64,000 bases of DNA from Clostridium gelidum (GTDB taxonomy: Bacteria > Bacillota > Clostridia > Clostridiales > Clostridiaceae): positions 4,125,001-4,189,000 of the forward strand of contig NZ_AP024849.1 of assembly GCF_019977655.1 (NCBI RefSeq). Reading direction: 5' to 3'. This document shows, one piece after another, positions 1 to 8,416 of this stretch. Positions within the stretch are counted from its first letter, which is position 1, and every line of letters starts with the position of its first letter. A program made the translations under genes and the position numbers. The notes beneath the pieces are model-generated. The model searched no databases and was not told the DNA's origin. It saw nothing but the letters and a program-made list of their open reading frames with translations.

Positions 1-235
1 GTTTCCCATTATCACCTTGTTTTTCATCATATGCAAATTGATTTAACAATTCACAAGGAAAGCTATTGCAAACTCCACAATGTTCTTGCTTTTTACTTTC
101 ACAACAATCTTTTACAGGACAGCTTTCTCCCCAAAAAGGTTTTTCAATATTTACGCACCCTTTGCAATTCATTTGCTCTTTATATACACACTCACTACAT
201 AAAATCCCACATCTTGATTCAGCCATGTTTTTCAT
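1..235 (-). CDS. DUF3795 family Cys-rich protein, N-terminal part
   Basis: The reading frame starts with ATG at 235 (MKNMAESRCGILCSEC) and runs off the left edge after 78 codons. AAAGGA lies 9 bases upstream. A nearer ATG at 239 is out of frame and stops at once. The visible part has many paired cysteines (CGILCSEC, NCKGC, SCPVKDCC, HCGVC, FPCEL), the hallmark of the DUF3795 family, small probable metal-binding proteins of unknown function. The product is cytoplasmic, with no signal peptide. The C-terminus is outside the window. Confidence 0.85.
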   Translation of the reverse strand, partial: MKNMAESRCGILCSECVYKEQMNCKGCVNIEKPFWGESCPVKDCCESKKQEHCGVCNSFPCELLNQFAYDEKQGDNGK

Positions 236-273
236 CCATTTTTATCCTTTCTATTATAACAATAAATTTATCT

Positions 274-1635
274 CTAAAATTTTTCTATTTTTATTCCTTG
301 AGGAAACTTAAACACCTCATAAGGATCGTATTTTCTTTTTACTTCTTTTAACTTATATAAATTTTCACCATAATAATCTTTTTCATAATCTTTAAGTTCC
401 GCAGAAGGGAAATTACTATAAGATCCTGTTGTAATAAGATTTATATATTCAAACTTCTCTTTCACCCAATCTCTATTTCTTGGTGCATATTTAGACTCTT
501 CCCAAACAGACTGAAATCCCATTATAAATTTTGCATCTCTATAATAAAAAGCTGTATCTTCCTTACTTTTATCCATAAGTGCTCCACCTAGTCCATATAA
601 TGAAACAGCTGCATATATTGATCCTTCTGCCCTATCATTTACTAAGTTTATAATATCCTCCATATCACCTCTGCTATAATCCCTATATACAAATCTTCCT
701 GATGATTTATAATTTTCATAGGGTGGATGGCTATCTTGAATTCTTCTATTTGCCTCCAATACGGTAATATATTCTAAATTAAATATGACCTTTTTAGAAA
801 TATTTTTAAATGGTTCTAAAATCATACTAGCTTTTTCTTTATTTCCATATAACAATCCTGTTATACTGATGCCCTTTCCTTTTACTTTAGAATTGTATAT
901 ACCCATCTTTAAATTAATTCGTCTATCTAAATCTTTAAATATGTTTGTCCATGTTTCAAATACTTTAATAATTTCCTGAGGCTGAACATCAATGTATTCA
1001 ATATGTATCAATGTTGCCATTTTTATTTTTTCTGGAAGTTTAAAAGTCATACTAATAATTACACCAAAGTTTCCTCCACCAGCGCCTCTGCAAGCCCAAA
1101 ATAAATCTTCATTAGATTCCACATTAGCAACTATTGTCTCACCTTTATAATCTACTAATTCCACTTCAATTAAACTATCAGAAGCTAATCCAAGTAATCT
1201 AATAGAGTACCCCCAGCCACCGCCTAAAACTAATCCTGAAACTCCAACTGTTGGACACCCGCCTCCTGGAAATGGATACCCCATCTCTCCTAAAGCTTCA
1301 TATATATCTCTATTTGTAACTCCACCTTGTATCTTGACTATATTTTTTTCTTCATCTACATTGATACCATTCATTTTACTAACATCAATCACAACCACAT
1401 CATTACCAGTTGAATATCCTTCATAATGATGCCTACCAGATCTTATTCTAATCTCTAGTGAATTTAACCTAGCCCAAGCTATTGCATTACTAACATCATT
1501 TTTAGTATGGCAATAAACAATTACTAATGGATATTTTTCAATAGCCCTATTCCAAGCCTTTCTATCTTTTTCATAACTGAAATCTTCTTTAGTAACAACC
1601 GCTCCAGTTAATCCACTATAATCAAACTCTATCAA
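274..1635 (-). CDS. FAD-binding oxidoreductase, berberine-bridge type
   Basis: A flavoprotein oxidase or dehydrogenase of the FAD_binding_4 plus BBE family. The N-terminal FAD domain carries GRHHYEGYS (H69) and GGGCPTVGVSG (C127), the two residues used for bicovalent FAD attachment in this family. The C-terminus has the BBE motif KYDPYEVFKFPQ. The length, about 453 residues, is normal. A GTG at 1644 is in frame, but it lies inside the ribosome binding site AGAAGGTGAT. The TTG at 1635, six bases after that site, is the better start. Substrates in this family include sugars, alkaloids and secondary metabolites, and nothing here fixes the substrate. The gene stands alone. Confidence 0.85.
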   Translation of the reverse strand: MIEFDYSGLTGAVVTKEDFSYEKDRKAWNRAIEKYPLVIVYCHTKNDVSNAIAWARLNSLEIRIRSGRHHYEGYSTGNDVVVIDVSKMNGINVDEEKNIVKIQGGVTNRDIYEALGEMGYPFPGGGCPTVGVSGLVLGGGWGYSIRLLGLASDSLIEVELVDYKGETIVANVESNEDLFWACRGAGGGNFGVIISMTFKLPEKIKMATLIHIEYIDVQPQEIIKVFETWTNIFKDLDRRINLKMGIYNSKVKGKGISITGLLYGNKEKASMILEPFKNISKKVIFNLEYITVLEANRRIQDSHPPYENYKSSGRFVYRDYSRGDMEDIINLVNDRAEGSIYAAVSLYGLGGALMDKSKEDTAFYYRDAKFIMGFQSVWEESKYAPRNRDWVKEKFEYINLITTGSYSNFPSAELKDYEKDYYGENLYKLKEVKRKYDPYEVFKFPQGIKIEKF

Positions 1636-1682
1636 TTTTATCACCTTCTCTAGTTATTTTTTTATATAGCATAATAAAATTA

Positions 1683-1718
1683 AAGCTGAAGTTTTCTAAG
1701 TCAAAAAAACTTCAGCTT
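1683..1718. terminator. Stem-loop, possible terminator
   Basis: A 13-bp perfect stem (AAGCTGAAGTTTT with AAAACTTCAGCTT) with a 10-base loop. On the minus strand it is followed by TAATTTTATTAT, a broken U tract. It lies about 40 bases upstream of the FAD oxidoreductase start. It may stop read-through from the AraC side. Confidence 0.5.
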
Positions 1719-1867
1719 ACTATATATTATTTTTTGTTCCTTGTTCATTGACAGTTTCTATAATACGAATATGCAGTTTTCATAGAGACGCAATAAATGT
1801 TTGATATGCATCTTCAAATGAATCGTATGATTAATATTATTATATCACTATAGCAGAATTCAATCTA

Positions 1868-1954
1868 TTAAACTCTGTAAATATCAATTCTAGCTTTTTC
1901 AATGCCTCTTGTCCCACCTGTTACCAAAACTACTTTTCCTTTTAAATCATACAT
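1868..1954 (-). pseudogene. Truncated short-chain dehydrogenase N-terminus
   Basis: A 28-codon frame begins MYDLKGKVVLVTGGTRGIEK and then stops. TGGTRGI is the Rossmann glycine motif (TGxxxGIG) that opens short-chain dehydrogenase/reductase proteins, here with the last Gly changed to Glu and the remaining 200 or more residues absent. A second orphan frame just downstream (about 1780-1833) ends SYDSFEDAYQTFIASL and stop. I cannot assign it. The 1645-2116 interval thus holds gene remnants and two hairpins, with no intact gene. Confidence 0.7.
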
Positions 1955-2036
1955 TTTAGCTAGCTACAACTTGATTTATTACTAAGATTATTTATAATTC
2001 AACTTACACATTCAATACTATATTTAACTTATATAA

Positions 2037-2079
2037 AGGTCATGTCTTTGTTGACATTCTTGCAACAAAGACATGACCT
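2037..2079. terminator. 17-bp stem terminator
   Basis: A perfect 17-bp stem (AGGTCATGTCTTTGTTG and its complement) with a 9-base loop. On the plus strand CTATTG and seven T follow. On the minus strand TTTATAT follows. It sits 38 bases past the AraC-family stop codon, so it probably ends that transcript although its best U tract is on the other strand. Confidence 0.75.
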
Positions 2080-2116
2080 CTATTGTTTTTTTATATATGT
2101 GCCCTTATATAAAAAC

Positions 2117-3007
2117 TTATTTCTTCTCCATATTAGGATTTACTCTAAACCATATTTCCTCATAGCACTTTTCACCATCACTTTTATATAGTTCAAAGTC
2201 AAATCCTTCAATCATATCAAATTTTGAATTTGGAAACCATTCTGTATAAATTCGTCTATTAAGCTTCTGTGTAACTTCTGTCATTGTATCTTTTCCATGT
2301 TTCTCAGATGTGAATATTGCCCAAGTTGACTCTGGAACATCTACAATAGTATAACCATCTGTTTTTGATGTAGGAGTCTTAAATGCACAAATCATATATG
2401 GAAAGCTTGTCTCACTTATTTTTTTATAACCACATACTGCATGAATAGAACCTTCATCTAATTTATTTAAGTCCTTTCCCAAAGATTCATTCATTTTCTT
2501 CCAATCACCATTCTTACAAAATTCTTGCCAAAATTTTGGAATAGTACTGAAGGCATTTTCATTTTCAAAAATTCCTTCAACTCCATAAACTTGAAATGCA
2601 GGTTTTGTTTCGATTCTGTAATTCATCTCACTTACTCCTTTAATTGTAATTTGAAAGAGAAGTCTTGGATAAGCTTTTAATGTTATTCCCTCTTTTCTTG
2701 CTTGAGTTGGTGTAATTCCATGCATAACTTTAAATGCCCTTGTAAAAGATGTAGGTGAATCATAGCCATAATTTAATGCTAAATCAATTATCTTAATATG
2801 ACTATTTTGTAATTCAAAAGCTGCATTAGTTAATTTTCTACGCCTTATATACTCAGCAAGAGTAATGTCAGTTATAAAAGAAAACATACGTTGGAAATTA
2901 TACGTTGAGCAACATGCTTTCTGTGCTACTGTCACAAAATCAATTTCTTCTGTTAAATTGTCTTCTATATAATCAAGTGCTTCATTCATTTTTTTAAGCC
3001 AATCCAT
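2117..3007 (-). CDS. AraC-family regulator with GyrI-like effector domain
   Basis: A DNA-binding transcription factor. Residues 1-110 hold two helix-turn-helix motifs of the AraC type (AYIRRRKLTNAAFEL-like first helix pair; GYDSPTSFTRAFKVMHGITP, the classic second recognition region). Residues about 130-296 form a GyrI-like domain that binds small, often cationic, molecules in multidrug regulators such as Rob and BmrR. The frame extends to 3025, but ATG at 3007 lies just after AGGAGGGGAAA and is the real start. The target is unknown. A free-standing GyrI-like protein lies at 16.7 kb and an efflux pump at 11.8 kb. Confidence 0.88.
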   Translation of the reverse strand: MDWLKKMNEALDYIEDNLTEEIDFVTVAQKACCSTYNFQRMFSFITDITLAEYIRRRKLTNAAFELQNSHIKIIDLALNYGYDSPTSFTRAFKVMHGITPTQARKEGITLKAYPRLLFQITIKGVSEMNYRIETKPAFQVYGVEGIFENENAFSTIPKFWQEFCKNGDWKKMNESLGKDLNKLDEGSIHAVCGYKKISETSFPYMICAFKTPTSKTDGYTIVDVPESTWAIFTSEKHGKDTMTEVTQKLNRRIYTEWFPNSKFDMIEGFDFELYKSDGEKCYEEIWFRVNPNMEKK

Positions 3008-3166
3008 ATTTTCCCCTCCTTCCAATTAAAGTATATCTAAAATTCAATTAACTTTCGCAACTTAACTTGCACAAATATGTTCATATTATCTAATATTTAC
3101 TAACCTTAAATATTAAACGTTACTGTCAGTTATAAACTAAAACATATATCCTACTCACAATATCTC

Positions 3167-4096
3167 TTAATTTAATCTCTTAGCTATTTCCTCAATATGT
3201 GTGTTATCAGTCCCGCAGCACCCTCCAAAAATTTTAAGATTAAATTTATTATATAAATTAATCATATCATTTGCTAATCTTATGCTATCTGAAGTTTTTA
3301 ATTCGGCACAATTATCAAGCTCTTCTGGTGATAATTCTGATGTATTTGCTTGTATTCCCTTAAATCGTTCCTTTACAACAGAAGTTTCATTGTATTCCTG
3401 TGATAATGCACTATTTAGAACTTTTGGATGTACACAATTTGTCATGTAACATAAAGGTTTTCTTGTAGTATACTTATCAATGGCAACAATAGCATCATTT
3501 ATGGTTGTCCCATCTAGTAGTTTTCCATCTTTTTTAATCATGAAACTAATAATATATGGTAATCCAGTTAACTCCATTGCCTTTGCCATTCCAATTGCTT
3601 CTGGTAGAGTAGGCATAATAGCAGCATATAAAAAGTCTACATTAGCTTTTTTAAATAAATCTGTTTGCCACGCGTGAAATTCAAAAGCACTTTCAATACT
3701 AAGATGCTCGTCTTTAGAATACGCATCCCCTTTGCATCCCATCAAACCTCCAACATATACCTTTGCAGTGGTTTCTTCTTTTAACTGTTTTAAAAATCTC
3801 ACATTATCTTCAATAACATTACTTTCTTTAAAAATCGAACAATAAATACGCTCCTTATTTGCTCTTCGTGTTGGTGTTGTAACCATAATTGGCATATCAT
3901 ATTTCTTTGCTACAGTGAAGTATTGCTTAAATAATTCAGTAAGCGCTTGTCTTTTATTTTCGTCATAAATATGTCCTGCAAGTGAAATATTATTATCCTT
4001 TTGAATATTATATTCCCGTTTTAAACGCTCACCTAATCCTCCTTCCATTAAAATTAATTCATCTTTATTAAAAATATCCTCAAAATTCATTATCAT
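3167..4096 (-). CDS. Homocysteine S-methyltransferase family protein
   Basis: Expected to transfer a methyl group to homocysteine to make methionine, using S-methylmethionine or a similar donor, in the cytoplasm. The N-terminus (ELILMEGGLGERLKRE) matches the barrel start of the family. The zinc ligands are the Cys of CMTNCVHP near residue 219 and the double Cys of FGGCCGTDNTHI near 292. The length, 309 residues, is normal. The GGAGG site is 10 bases from ATG ATA ATG, so the first ATG is used. The gene is followed closely by a SAM methyltransferase on the same strand. The true methyl donor is not predictable. Confidence 0.88.
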   Translation of the reverse strand: MIMNFEDIFNKDELILMEGGLGERLKREYNIQKDNNISLAGHIYDENKRQALTELFKQYFTVAKKYDMPIMVTTPTRRANKERIYCSIFKESNVIEDNVRFLKQLKEETTAKVYVGGLMGCKGDAYSKDEHLSIESAFEFHAWQTDLFKKANVDFLYAAIMPTLPEAIGMAKAMELTGLPYIISFMIKKDGKLLDGTTINDAIVAIDKYTTRKPLCYMTNCVHPKVLNSALSQEYNETSVVKERFKGIQANTSELSPEELDNCAELKTSDSIRLANDMINLYNKFNLKIFGGCCGTDNTHIEEIAKRLN

Positions 4097-4161
4097 ATAA
4101 GATTAACCTCCGTTATCATATAAAATACTCAAGTATACAATATCCATAAAAAATTTGTGTA

Positions 4162-4773
4162 TTAAATTTTATCAGCTGTCATTATAAATAAAGAATATCT
4201 TAATTCATTATTATCAATTTGCTTCGCACCTTCATAAAATGTTTGAAATGTTATATTAGAAAATCCATTAACTTCTAATATACTTTTAAGCCATGTCTTT
4301 GAAAATCCATTATGTCCATTAAATCCAATTTCATTTTTATGAAAACTTCCATCATCCTTATTTAAATCAACAATACACAATGTACCATTTAAATTAAGCA
4401 TATTATAAAATTCTTTACATAATCTATCTATATCTACAATATGATGTAATGCCATAGAACTATATATTATATCAAATTTTTCATTCAATTTATTTTGAAC
4501 CAAGTCTTCACAATAAGTATTTATATTGCTTAAATTCAATGCTTCAATTTTATTGTTTACAACATTTATCATTTCTTTAGATGTATCAATTAAAGTTATA
4601 TTTTTAAATTCAGTATGTAAGTTAAAACTAACAAGACCTGTCCCGCATCCAAATTCCATTGCAGATTTATCTTTTCCTACTGTTATTGTTGTTTTTATTT
4701 TATTTGCTATAATTTTAGCTCTTTCAATTCTTTTTTCATTATCCCATTCTCTGGCAACATCATCAAAATCCAT
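4162..4773 (-). CDS. Class I SAM-dependent methyltransferase
   Basis: A 203-residue Rossmann-fold methyltransferase. Motif I is MEFGCGTGLVSF (about 38-50), motif II acidic end is TLIDTSKEM, and the later FDIIYSSMALHHIVD motif is typical of Methyltransf_11/25 proteins. The substrate is unknown. A decayed relative lacking motif I lies at 10721-11085, so this family was duplicated locally. Confidence 0.88.
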   Translation of the reverse strand: MDFDDVAREWDNEKRIERAKIIANKIKTTITVGKDKSAMEFGCGTGLVSFNLHTEFKNITLIDTSKEMINVVNNKIEALNLSNINTYCEDLVQNKLNEKFDIIYSSMALHHIVDIDRLCKEFYNMLNLNGTLCIVDLNKDDGSFHKNEIGFNGHNGFSKTWLKSILEVNGFSNITFQTFYEGAKQIDNNELRYSLFIMTADKI

Positions 4774-4799
4774 AGAAATTCCTCCTTCAAACTTTCATA

Positions 4800-5318
4800 C
4801 TAAAATTCCTTATTTAATAAGTACGATGGATGTTTAAGACCTGTTGGAGCATAATATTCATCATGCGAATACACAAAACCAAGTTTTTTTAAAAGTTTGG
4901 CCGATTCTAAATTATTAGGATTATGCCCTGCAAATATTGTTTCAAAAGAAAGTGTTTCAAATGCATACTTTATTATTCTCATACATGCTTCTTTTCCATA
5001 ACCTTTCCCCCAATATTCCGGAAGTAAATGAACTCCAACTTCAGCTATTTTCTTCTCTTTTTTATAAGGTCTTAAACCACAACATCCAATAAATTCAGTA
5101 TTTTCCTTTATATATAGAGGAAAATACTGAATCCTATATTTACTGTATGTATCTACTTCTTTGTCTAATCGCTCTAATATCTCTTTTTCAGTCATCTTAC
5201 CTGTAGTAGATATATATTTAGTCACATCTTCATTTCCCCATAATAAATTAGCCTGTTTTTCATTTTCCTTATCCCACACTGAAAATCCAATTCTTTCTGA
5301 CTTAATAAAATATTTCAT
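4800..5318 (-). CDS. GNAT acetyltransferase, RimJ/RimL-like
   Basis: A 172-residue N-acetyltransferase. It has the long N-terminal strand-helix part typical of RimJ/RimL/SpeG-like proteins and the acetyl-CoA pyrophosphate loop in LPEYWGKGYGKEAC (about 104-117). NLESAKLLKKLGFVY is the usual C-terminal helix and strand. GGAAGTG lies 8 bases before ATG. The acceptor is unknown. The gene may be co-transcribed with the methyltransferase after it, which starts 27 bases downstream. Confidence 0.85.
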   Translation of the reverse strand: MKYFIKSERIGFSVWDKENEKQANLLWGNEDVTKYISTTGKMTEKEILERLDKEVDTYSKYRIQYFPLYIKENTEFIGCCGLRPYKKEKKIAEVGVHLLPEYWGKGYGKEACMRIIKYAFETLSFETIFAGHNPNNLESAKLLKKLGFVYSHDEYYAPTGLKHPSYLLNKEF

Positions 5319-5401
5319 TAAATATCACTTCCACTATGTAATTTATTTAATTCTAAGGCAAATTCACTTGGAATAATACCGTATTTACTCTATCGCATAC
5401 C

Positions 5402-5734
5402 TTATATGTATAAATGATTAATAATAGGAATAATATTAAATAGAACTTCTTCGTAAGGGTGAATTTCTTTTATCACTTTAATAGCTTGTTTTATATATTC
5501 TTTTTTACAACGAACTTCCATTTTACATTCGACCCCTTCAGAAATTTCTCCTACTTTCCCATCATAAGGTTTTGCACCATCTAACGGTCTCCAGTATCCA
5601 CTAACCTGTGTCACTGAAATGCAATTATCATAATTTCCAACTTTACATGCACCTATACTATTAAGACCATCTCTTAACGGAATAATAAACTCATTGGGAA
5701 CATATATTTCTATTTTTACTTCTTCAAATTCCAT
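5402..5734 (-). CDS. NIF3/CutA-like ferredoxin-fold domain protein
   Basis: A 110-residue single-domain protein. The sequence (IYVPNEFIIPLRDGLNSIG, KVGNYDNCISVTQVSGYW, EGVECKMEVRCKK, HPYEEVLFNIIPI) resembles the CutA/PII-like insert domain found inside YqfO-type NIF3 proteins, but the flanking metal-binding NIF3 halves are absent. Free-standing copies of this domain are known, usually annotated as YqfO or cytochrome-biogenesis-like. The function is unknown. AAGGTG precedes the ATG. Confidence 0.75.
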   Translation of the reverse strand: MEFEEVKIEIYVPNEFIIPLRDGLNSIGACKVGNYDNCISVTQVSGYWRPLDGAKPYDGKVGEISEGVECKMEVRCKKEYIKQAIKVIKEIHPYEEVLFNIIPIINHLYI

Positions 5735-5889
5735 GCTTTACACCTTCATATCTCTCTTACATTTATTTCATATGAATATTATACCATATTTTTAGTATTC
5801 TTCTATATTACTTACATTTATTATTACTACTACTTGTATATTCTCCTATTTCTATACCTAAACGATTATACATAGAAAATACTTTTATT

Positions 5890-6306
5890 TTACAATAAGT
5901 CAATTTGACATGAATTTTCTAATTTATATCGTATTAATTGGTAAACCTCAACAGGTTTTAAAGATTGATAAAGTGCATTTGCGGCTTCTGAGTAGCCTGT
6001 ACTATATGCACTTTTAACACCTTTTTCTCTAAGCCTTCTAAAACATTCTGTTATAACTGCTTTTCCAAATCCACGTTTTTGGTAATCTGAATGTGTTGCC
6101 ACAGTTTCAATTATATATCCACTTTGATATTTCTTACGAATATCTTTATTTCTATTTAATATATATTCACGACTTCCAGATTTTTCTCCCCATTTTTTAC
6201 GTATTGATTTCTGGGATGTAATATAAATATACTCTCCCTGAATATATTTTTGAATTTCTTCTATTAGACTATCTGGTAATAATGTTTCAGCTTTTACATA
6301 TCTCAC
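5890..6306 (-). CDS. GNAT acetyltransferase
   Basis: An N-acetyltransferase of about 138 residues. The acetyl-CoA loop is SDYQKRGFGKAVITE (mid-protein), followed by GVKSAYSTGYSEAANALYQSLKP. An in-frame ATG at 6315 lies directly against the ribosome binding site AAGGAG. The GTG at 6306 is nine bases from it and is the preferred start. The acceptor is unknown. It borders the 6.4-7.1 kb block of gene remnants. Confidence 0.8.
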   Translation of the reverse strand: MRYVKAETLLPDSLIEEIQKYIQGEYIYITSQKSIRKKWGEKSGSREYILNRNKDIRKKYQSGYIIETVATHSDYQKRGFGKAVITECFRRLREKGVKSAYSTGYSEAANALYQSLKPVEVYQLIRYKLENSCQIDLL

Positions 6307-6389
6307 AAAGCCCATCTCCTTAAATTATTAATTTAAATTAAGGAAACAAAGCCTGTAAAAGCATGCTTTAATTAAAGGCGACTAAGTTA

Positions 6390-6472
6390 ATGGTTTCATC
6401 CCACTCTTCGTAAAAAAATAGGAAATGTATAAGTAGATAGTGATTTCATAGCATCTCTTCACATAACCACCT
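6390..6472 (-). pseudogene. Remnant of Vat-like acetyltransferase gene
   Basis: Bases 6392-6454 repeat almost exactly 7984-8044 inside the intact acyltransferase gene. The match then jumps to 8355-8372, upstream of that gene. Both sources share GCAT at the junction, so about 310 bases were lost by a microhomology deletion in a second copy of the gene. One extra A also shifts the frame. Only a noncoding scar remains. Confidence 0.8.
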
Positions 6473-6505
6473 CTTATTCTCATCTTATAAAAAACATAGC
6501 CCAAA

Positions 6506-6659
6506 TTATATCTCCTTAACTAACTTATTGTAGAAAGTTGCTAAAGATACTTCAATATAAGGGCTTACGAAAATAATTCCAACAGCATATTGATTATCCA
6601 CAAATGCTAGCGCCAAACCTGGCACTAAGCCCAATACAATCCAACCGATAAAACTTAAT
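6506..6659 (-). pseudogene. C-terminal remnant of a DUF975 membrane protein
   Basis: The frame reads SFIGWIVLGLVPGLALAFVD ... SPYIEVSLATFYNKLVKEI and stops. It aligns with the last 50 residues or so of the intact DUF975 protein at 13318-13980, with conservative changes. The source therefore diverged as a working paralog before it was cut down. There is no start and no N-terminal two-thirds. Confidence 0.8.
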
Positions 6660-6683
6660 CATAATTTTTATGATTTTATACTT

Positions 6684-6799
6684 TTAATATATATTTCTAA
6701 ATCCTCTTACCCCTTCAATAAATCCTAATTTTTCATAAAATTCATATGCTACTTTACTATAATCAGAAGATACCAGTATTGCATAAACACAATTCTTTT
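6684..6799 (-). pseudogene. C-terminal remnant of a GNAT gene
   Basis: Translates to KNCVYAILVSSDYSKVAYEF then YEKLGFIEGVRGFRNIY and stop, close to the end of the intact GNAT at 14206-14640. Its 5' side is fused directly to the VOC remnant through the shared ten bases CAATTCTTTT (plus strand). Confidence 0.8.
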
Positions 6800-7035
6800 A
6801 TTCTATCAAATTCTTCTTGCACATTATCTACCAAGAAACACATATGTACTATTCCTGCATTTAATTCATTCCAATTATTTAACTTATCTTCTTTTTTGTT
6901 AGTTTGCAATTCAATCATGAATGTCCTTAATTTTAGCCATGTATTAAACTATCTATTATGAAAGTTCTTTGTTTCTTGTGCAACTTCAAACCCCAAAATT
7001 TTAGTATAAAATTCAATGGGATTCTATATAATTTT
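6791..7035 (-). pseudogene. Remnant of a VOC/glyoxalase-fold gene
   Basis: Encodes EFYTKILGFEVAQETKNF, then HNR-stop-FNTWLKL, then a long stretch matching the VOC protein at 15509-15913 nearly residue for residue (LNAGIVHMCFLVDNV). A GAT codon has become TAG, a Gly has become Arg, and both gene ends are missing. It shares its last ten bases with the GNAT remnant. Confidence 0.82.
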
Positions 7036-7083
7036 CTAACTCCTCTTACTCCGTTTATAAACCCTAACTTCAGCATAATAAAA
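7027..7083 (-). pseudogene. Second GNAT C-terminal remnant
   Basis: Encodes MLKLGFINGVRGVRKLY, again like the end of the GNAT at 14206-14640 (LGFIDGVRGFRKMY). It adjoins the start of the VOC remnant and shows that the decayed block carried at least two GNAT copies. Between here and 7322 I see only AT-rich sequence with small inverted repeats and no gene. Confidence 0.6.
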
Positions 7084-7322
7084 ATATAATGATTTCTATT
7101 ATTTTTATAACATATTAAGTATTTCTAATATGTTATTATTATATATACAATGATAGTTTAATTTGTATATATATCTTTAGATATTTACCTATTTTTTTGC
7201 TAAATGGTAAATATTATAGAGATGCAATTTTCAGAATATTCATTTATATTAAAAGTATAGTAATTTATATTTTTAAACAGTTACTATATTTAATTAAGCG
7301 TTAACAAATTGGAGGGGTTATT

Positions 7323-7484
7323 ATGAATAATAAATCTCATTTTACTAAAGTATGGAAATTTATTTCTAGCGCACTATTTAGCAATACAGAATATGCATAT
7401 GATAGAAGCCCTGTTAATGGTAGATTTTATGATATAACAGATGTTACAGAACTAAGATTAATATCATCAAGAAGAACATTTTGA
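7323..7484 (+). CDS. Small protein of 53 residues, unknown function
   Basis: ATG at 7323 follows GGAGGGG at an ideal distance. The frame gives MNNKSHFTKVWKFISSALFS then a polar, tyrosine-rich tail ending SSRRTF, and stops with TGA TAA. The N-terminal third is amphipathic and basic. There is no clear membrane span and no Cys. It is the only plus-strand gene in the first 18 kb and is followed by a perfect 32-base palindrome. I do not recognise it. Possible roles, all inference, are a regulatory peptide or a bacteriocin-like or toxin-like peptide. Confidence 0.6.
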   Translation: MNNKSHFTKVWKFISSALFSNTEYAYDRSPVNGRFYDITDVTELRLISSRRTF

Positions 7485-7532
7485 TAATCTATTTAATATA
7501 AATGAATAAATGCTTTGGATTCTTATAGGTGT

Positions 7533-7564
7533 ATATTCTTCACCATATATATGGTGAAGAATAT
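7533..7564. terminator. Perfect 32-bp palindrome after the small gene
   Basis: ATATTCTTCACCATAT followed by its exact reverse complement, with no unpaired loop. It lies 48 bases after the small plus-strand gene. No T run follows (TTATGG), so it could be a weak terminator or a protein-binding site rather than a strong terminator. Confidence 0.5.
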
Positions 7565-7625
7565 TTATGGTTTACCATATTAGAATATGTCACTTGGAAA
7601 AATATTCTTACTTAATTAATATAAA

Positions 7626-7656
7626 TACCGCAAATTCAATTTTGAATAATGCGGTA
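7626..7656 (-). terminator. Terminator of the Vat-like gene
   Basis: TACCGCA pairs with TGCGGTA and the stem extends through ATTCAA/TTGAAT with one bulge. On the minus strand TTTATATT follows. It lies 12 bases past the stop codon of the acyltransferase gene. Confidence 0.65.
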
Positions 7657-7667
7657 CTTGTTAATTA

Positions 7668-8297
7668 TTATCTTAAATTTTTAATGTCTCCAAGCTGAAT
7701 GTATTTTATATTTGCTTGAATTTTTTCAGCTCTCCAATCCCACCACTTAATGTCTAGCAATTTAGAAATGATATCATCATCAAACCTTTTCTTTATAGGT
7801 TTTGCTGGCACTCCTCCAACAATAGTATATGGCGCAACATCTTTAGTTACTAGAGCTCTCGTTCCAATTATTGCACCATCTCCAATTTTAACTCCTGACA
7901 TAATAATAGCATCATATCCTATCCACACATCATTACCTATTATAATATCTCCTTTATTATCCCAAGCATCTTTGATATTTAATGTTTCATCCCACTCTTC
8001 GTAAAAAATAGGAAATGTATAAGTAGATAGTGATTTCATAGCATGGTTTCCAGAAGTCATAAGAAATTTTGCTTTGCATGCAATAGAACAAAACTTTCCT
8101 ATAATCAATTTATCATTATTAATAGGATAGTGATATAATAAATTATTCTTCTCAAAATCCCTAGGATCATCGCAAAAATCATTATATATAGTATAATCTC
8201 CAACCTTTATATTATCTCTTGTGATTACATTCTTAAGGTATATTGTTTGAAAATCATTACTTCTCGGATATATTTTATTTAAATTTGGAATAGCCAT
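7668..8297 (-). CDS. Vat/CatB-like xenobiotic acyltransferase
   Basis: A 209-residue left-handed beta-helix acetyltransferase. Hexapeptide repeats are seen at GDIIIGNDVWIGYDAIIMSG and KIGDGAIIGTRALVTKDV. The family His loop is MTSGNHAMKSLSTYTFP, and the C-terminal KWWDWRAEKIQ is typical of the group that contains streptogramin A (Vat) and chloramphenicol (CatB) acetyltransferases. It probably acetylates a hydroxyl of a drug or other small molecule. Actual resistance cannot be inferred. AAAGGAGAG lies before the ATG. A broken second copy lies at 6390-6472. Confidence 0.85.
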   Translation of the reverse strand: MAIPNLNKIYPRSNDFQTIYLKNVITRDNIKVGDYTIYNDFCDDPRDFEKNNLLYHYPINNDKLIIGKFCSIACKAKFLMTSGNHAMKSLSTYTFPIFYEEWDETLNIKDAWDNKGDIIIGNDVWIGYDAIIMSGVKIGDGAIIGTRALVTKDVAPYTIVGGVPAKPIKKRFDDDIISKLLDIKWWDWRAEKIQANIKYIQLGDIKNLR

Positions 8298-8416
8298 ATT
8301 TAATCTCTCCTTTAATTATAATACTTTAATTCCTATTCCATTAATACAATGCATCTCTTCACATAACCACCTACCTGATTTAATATTGACACATTCAAAT
8401 TATAACTTTTTAGTTT

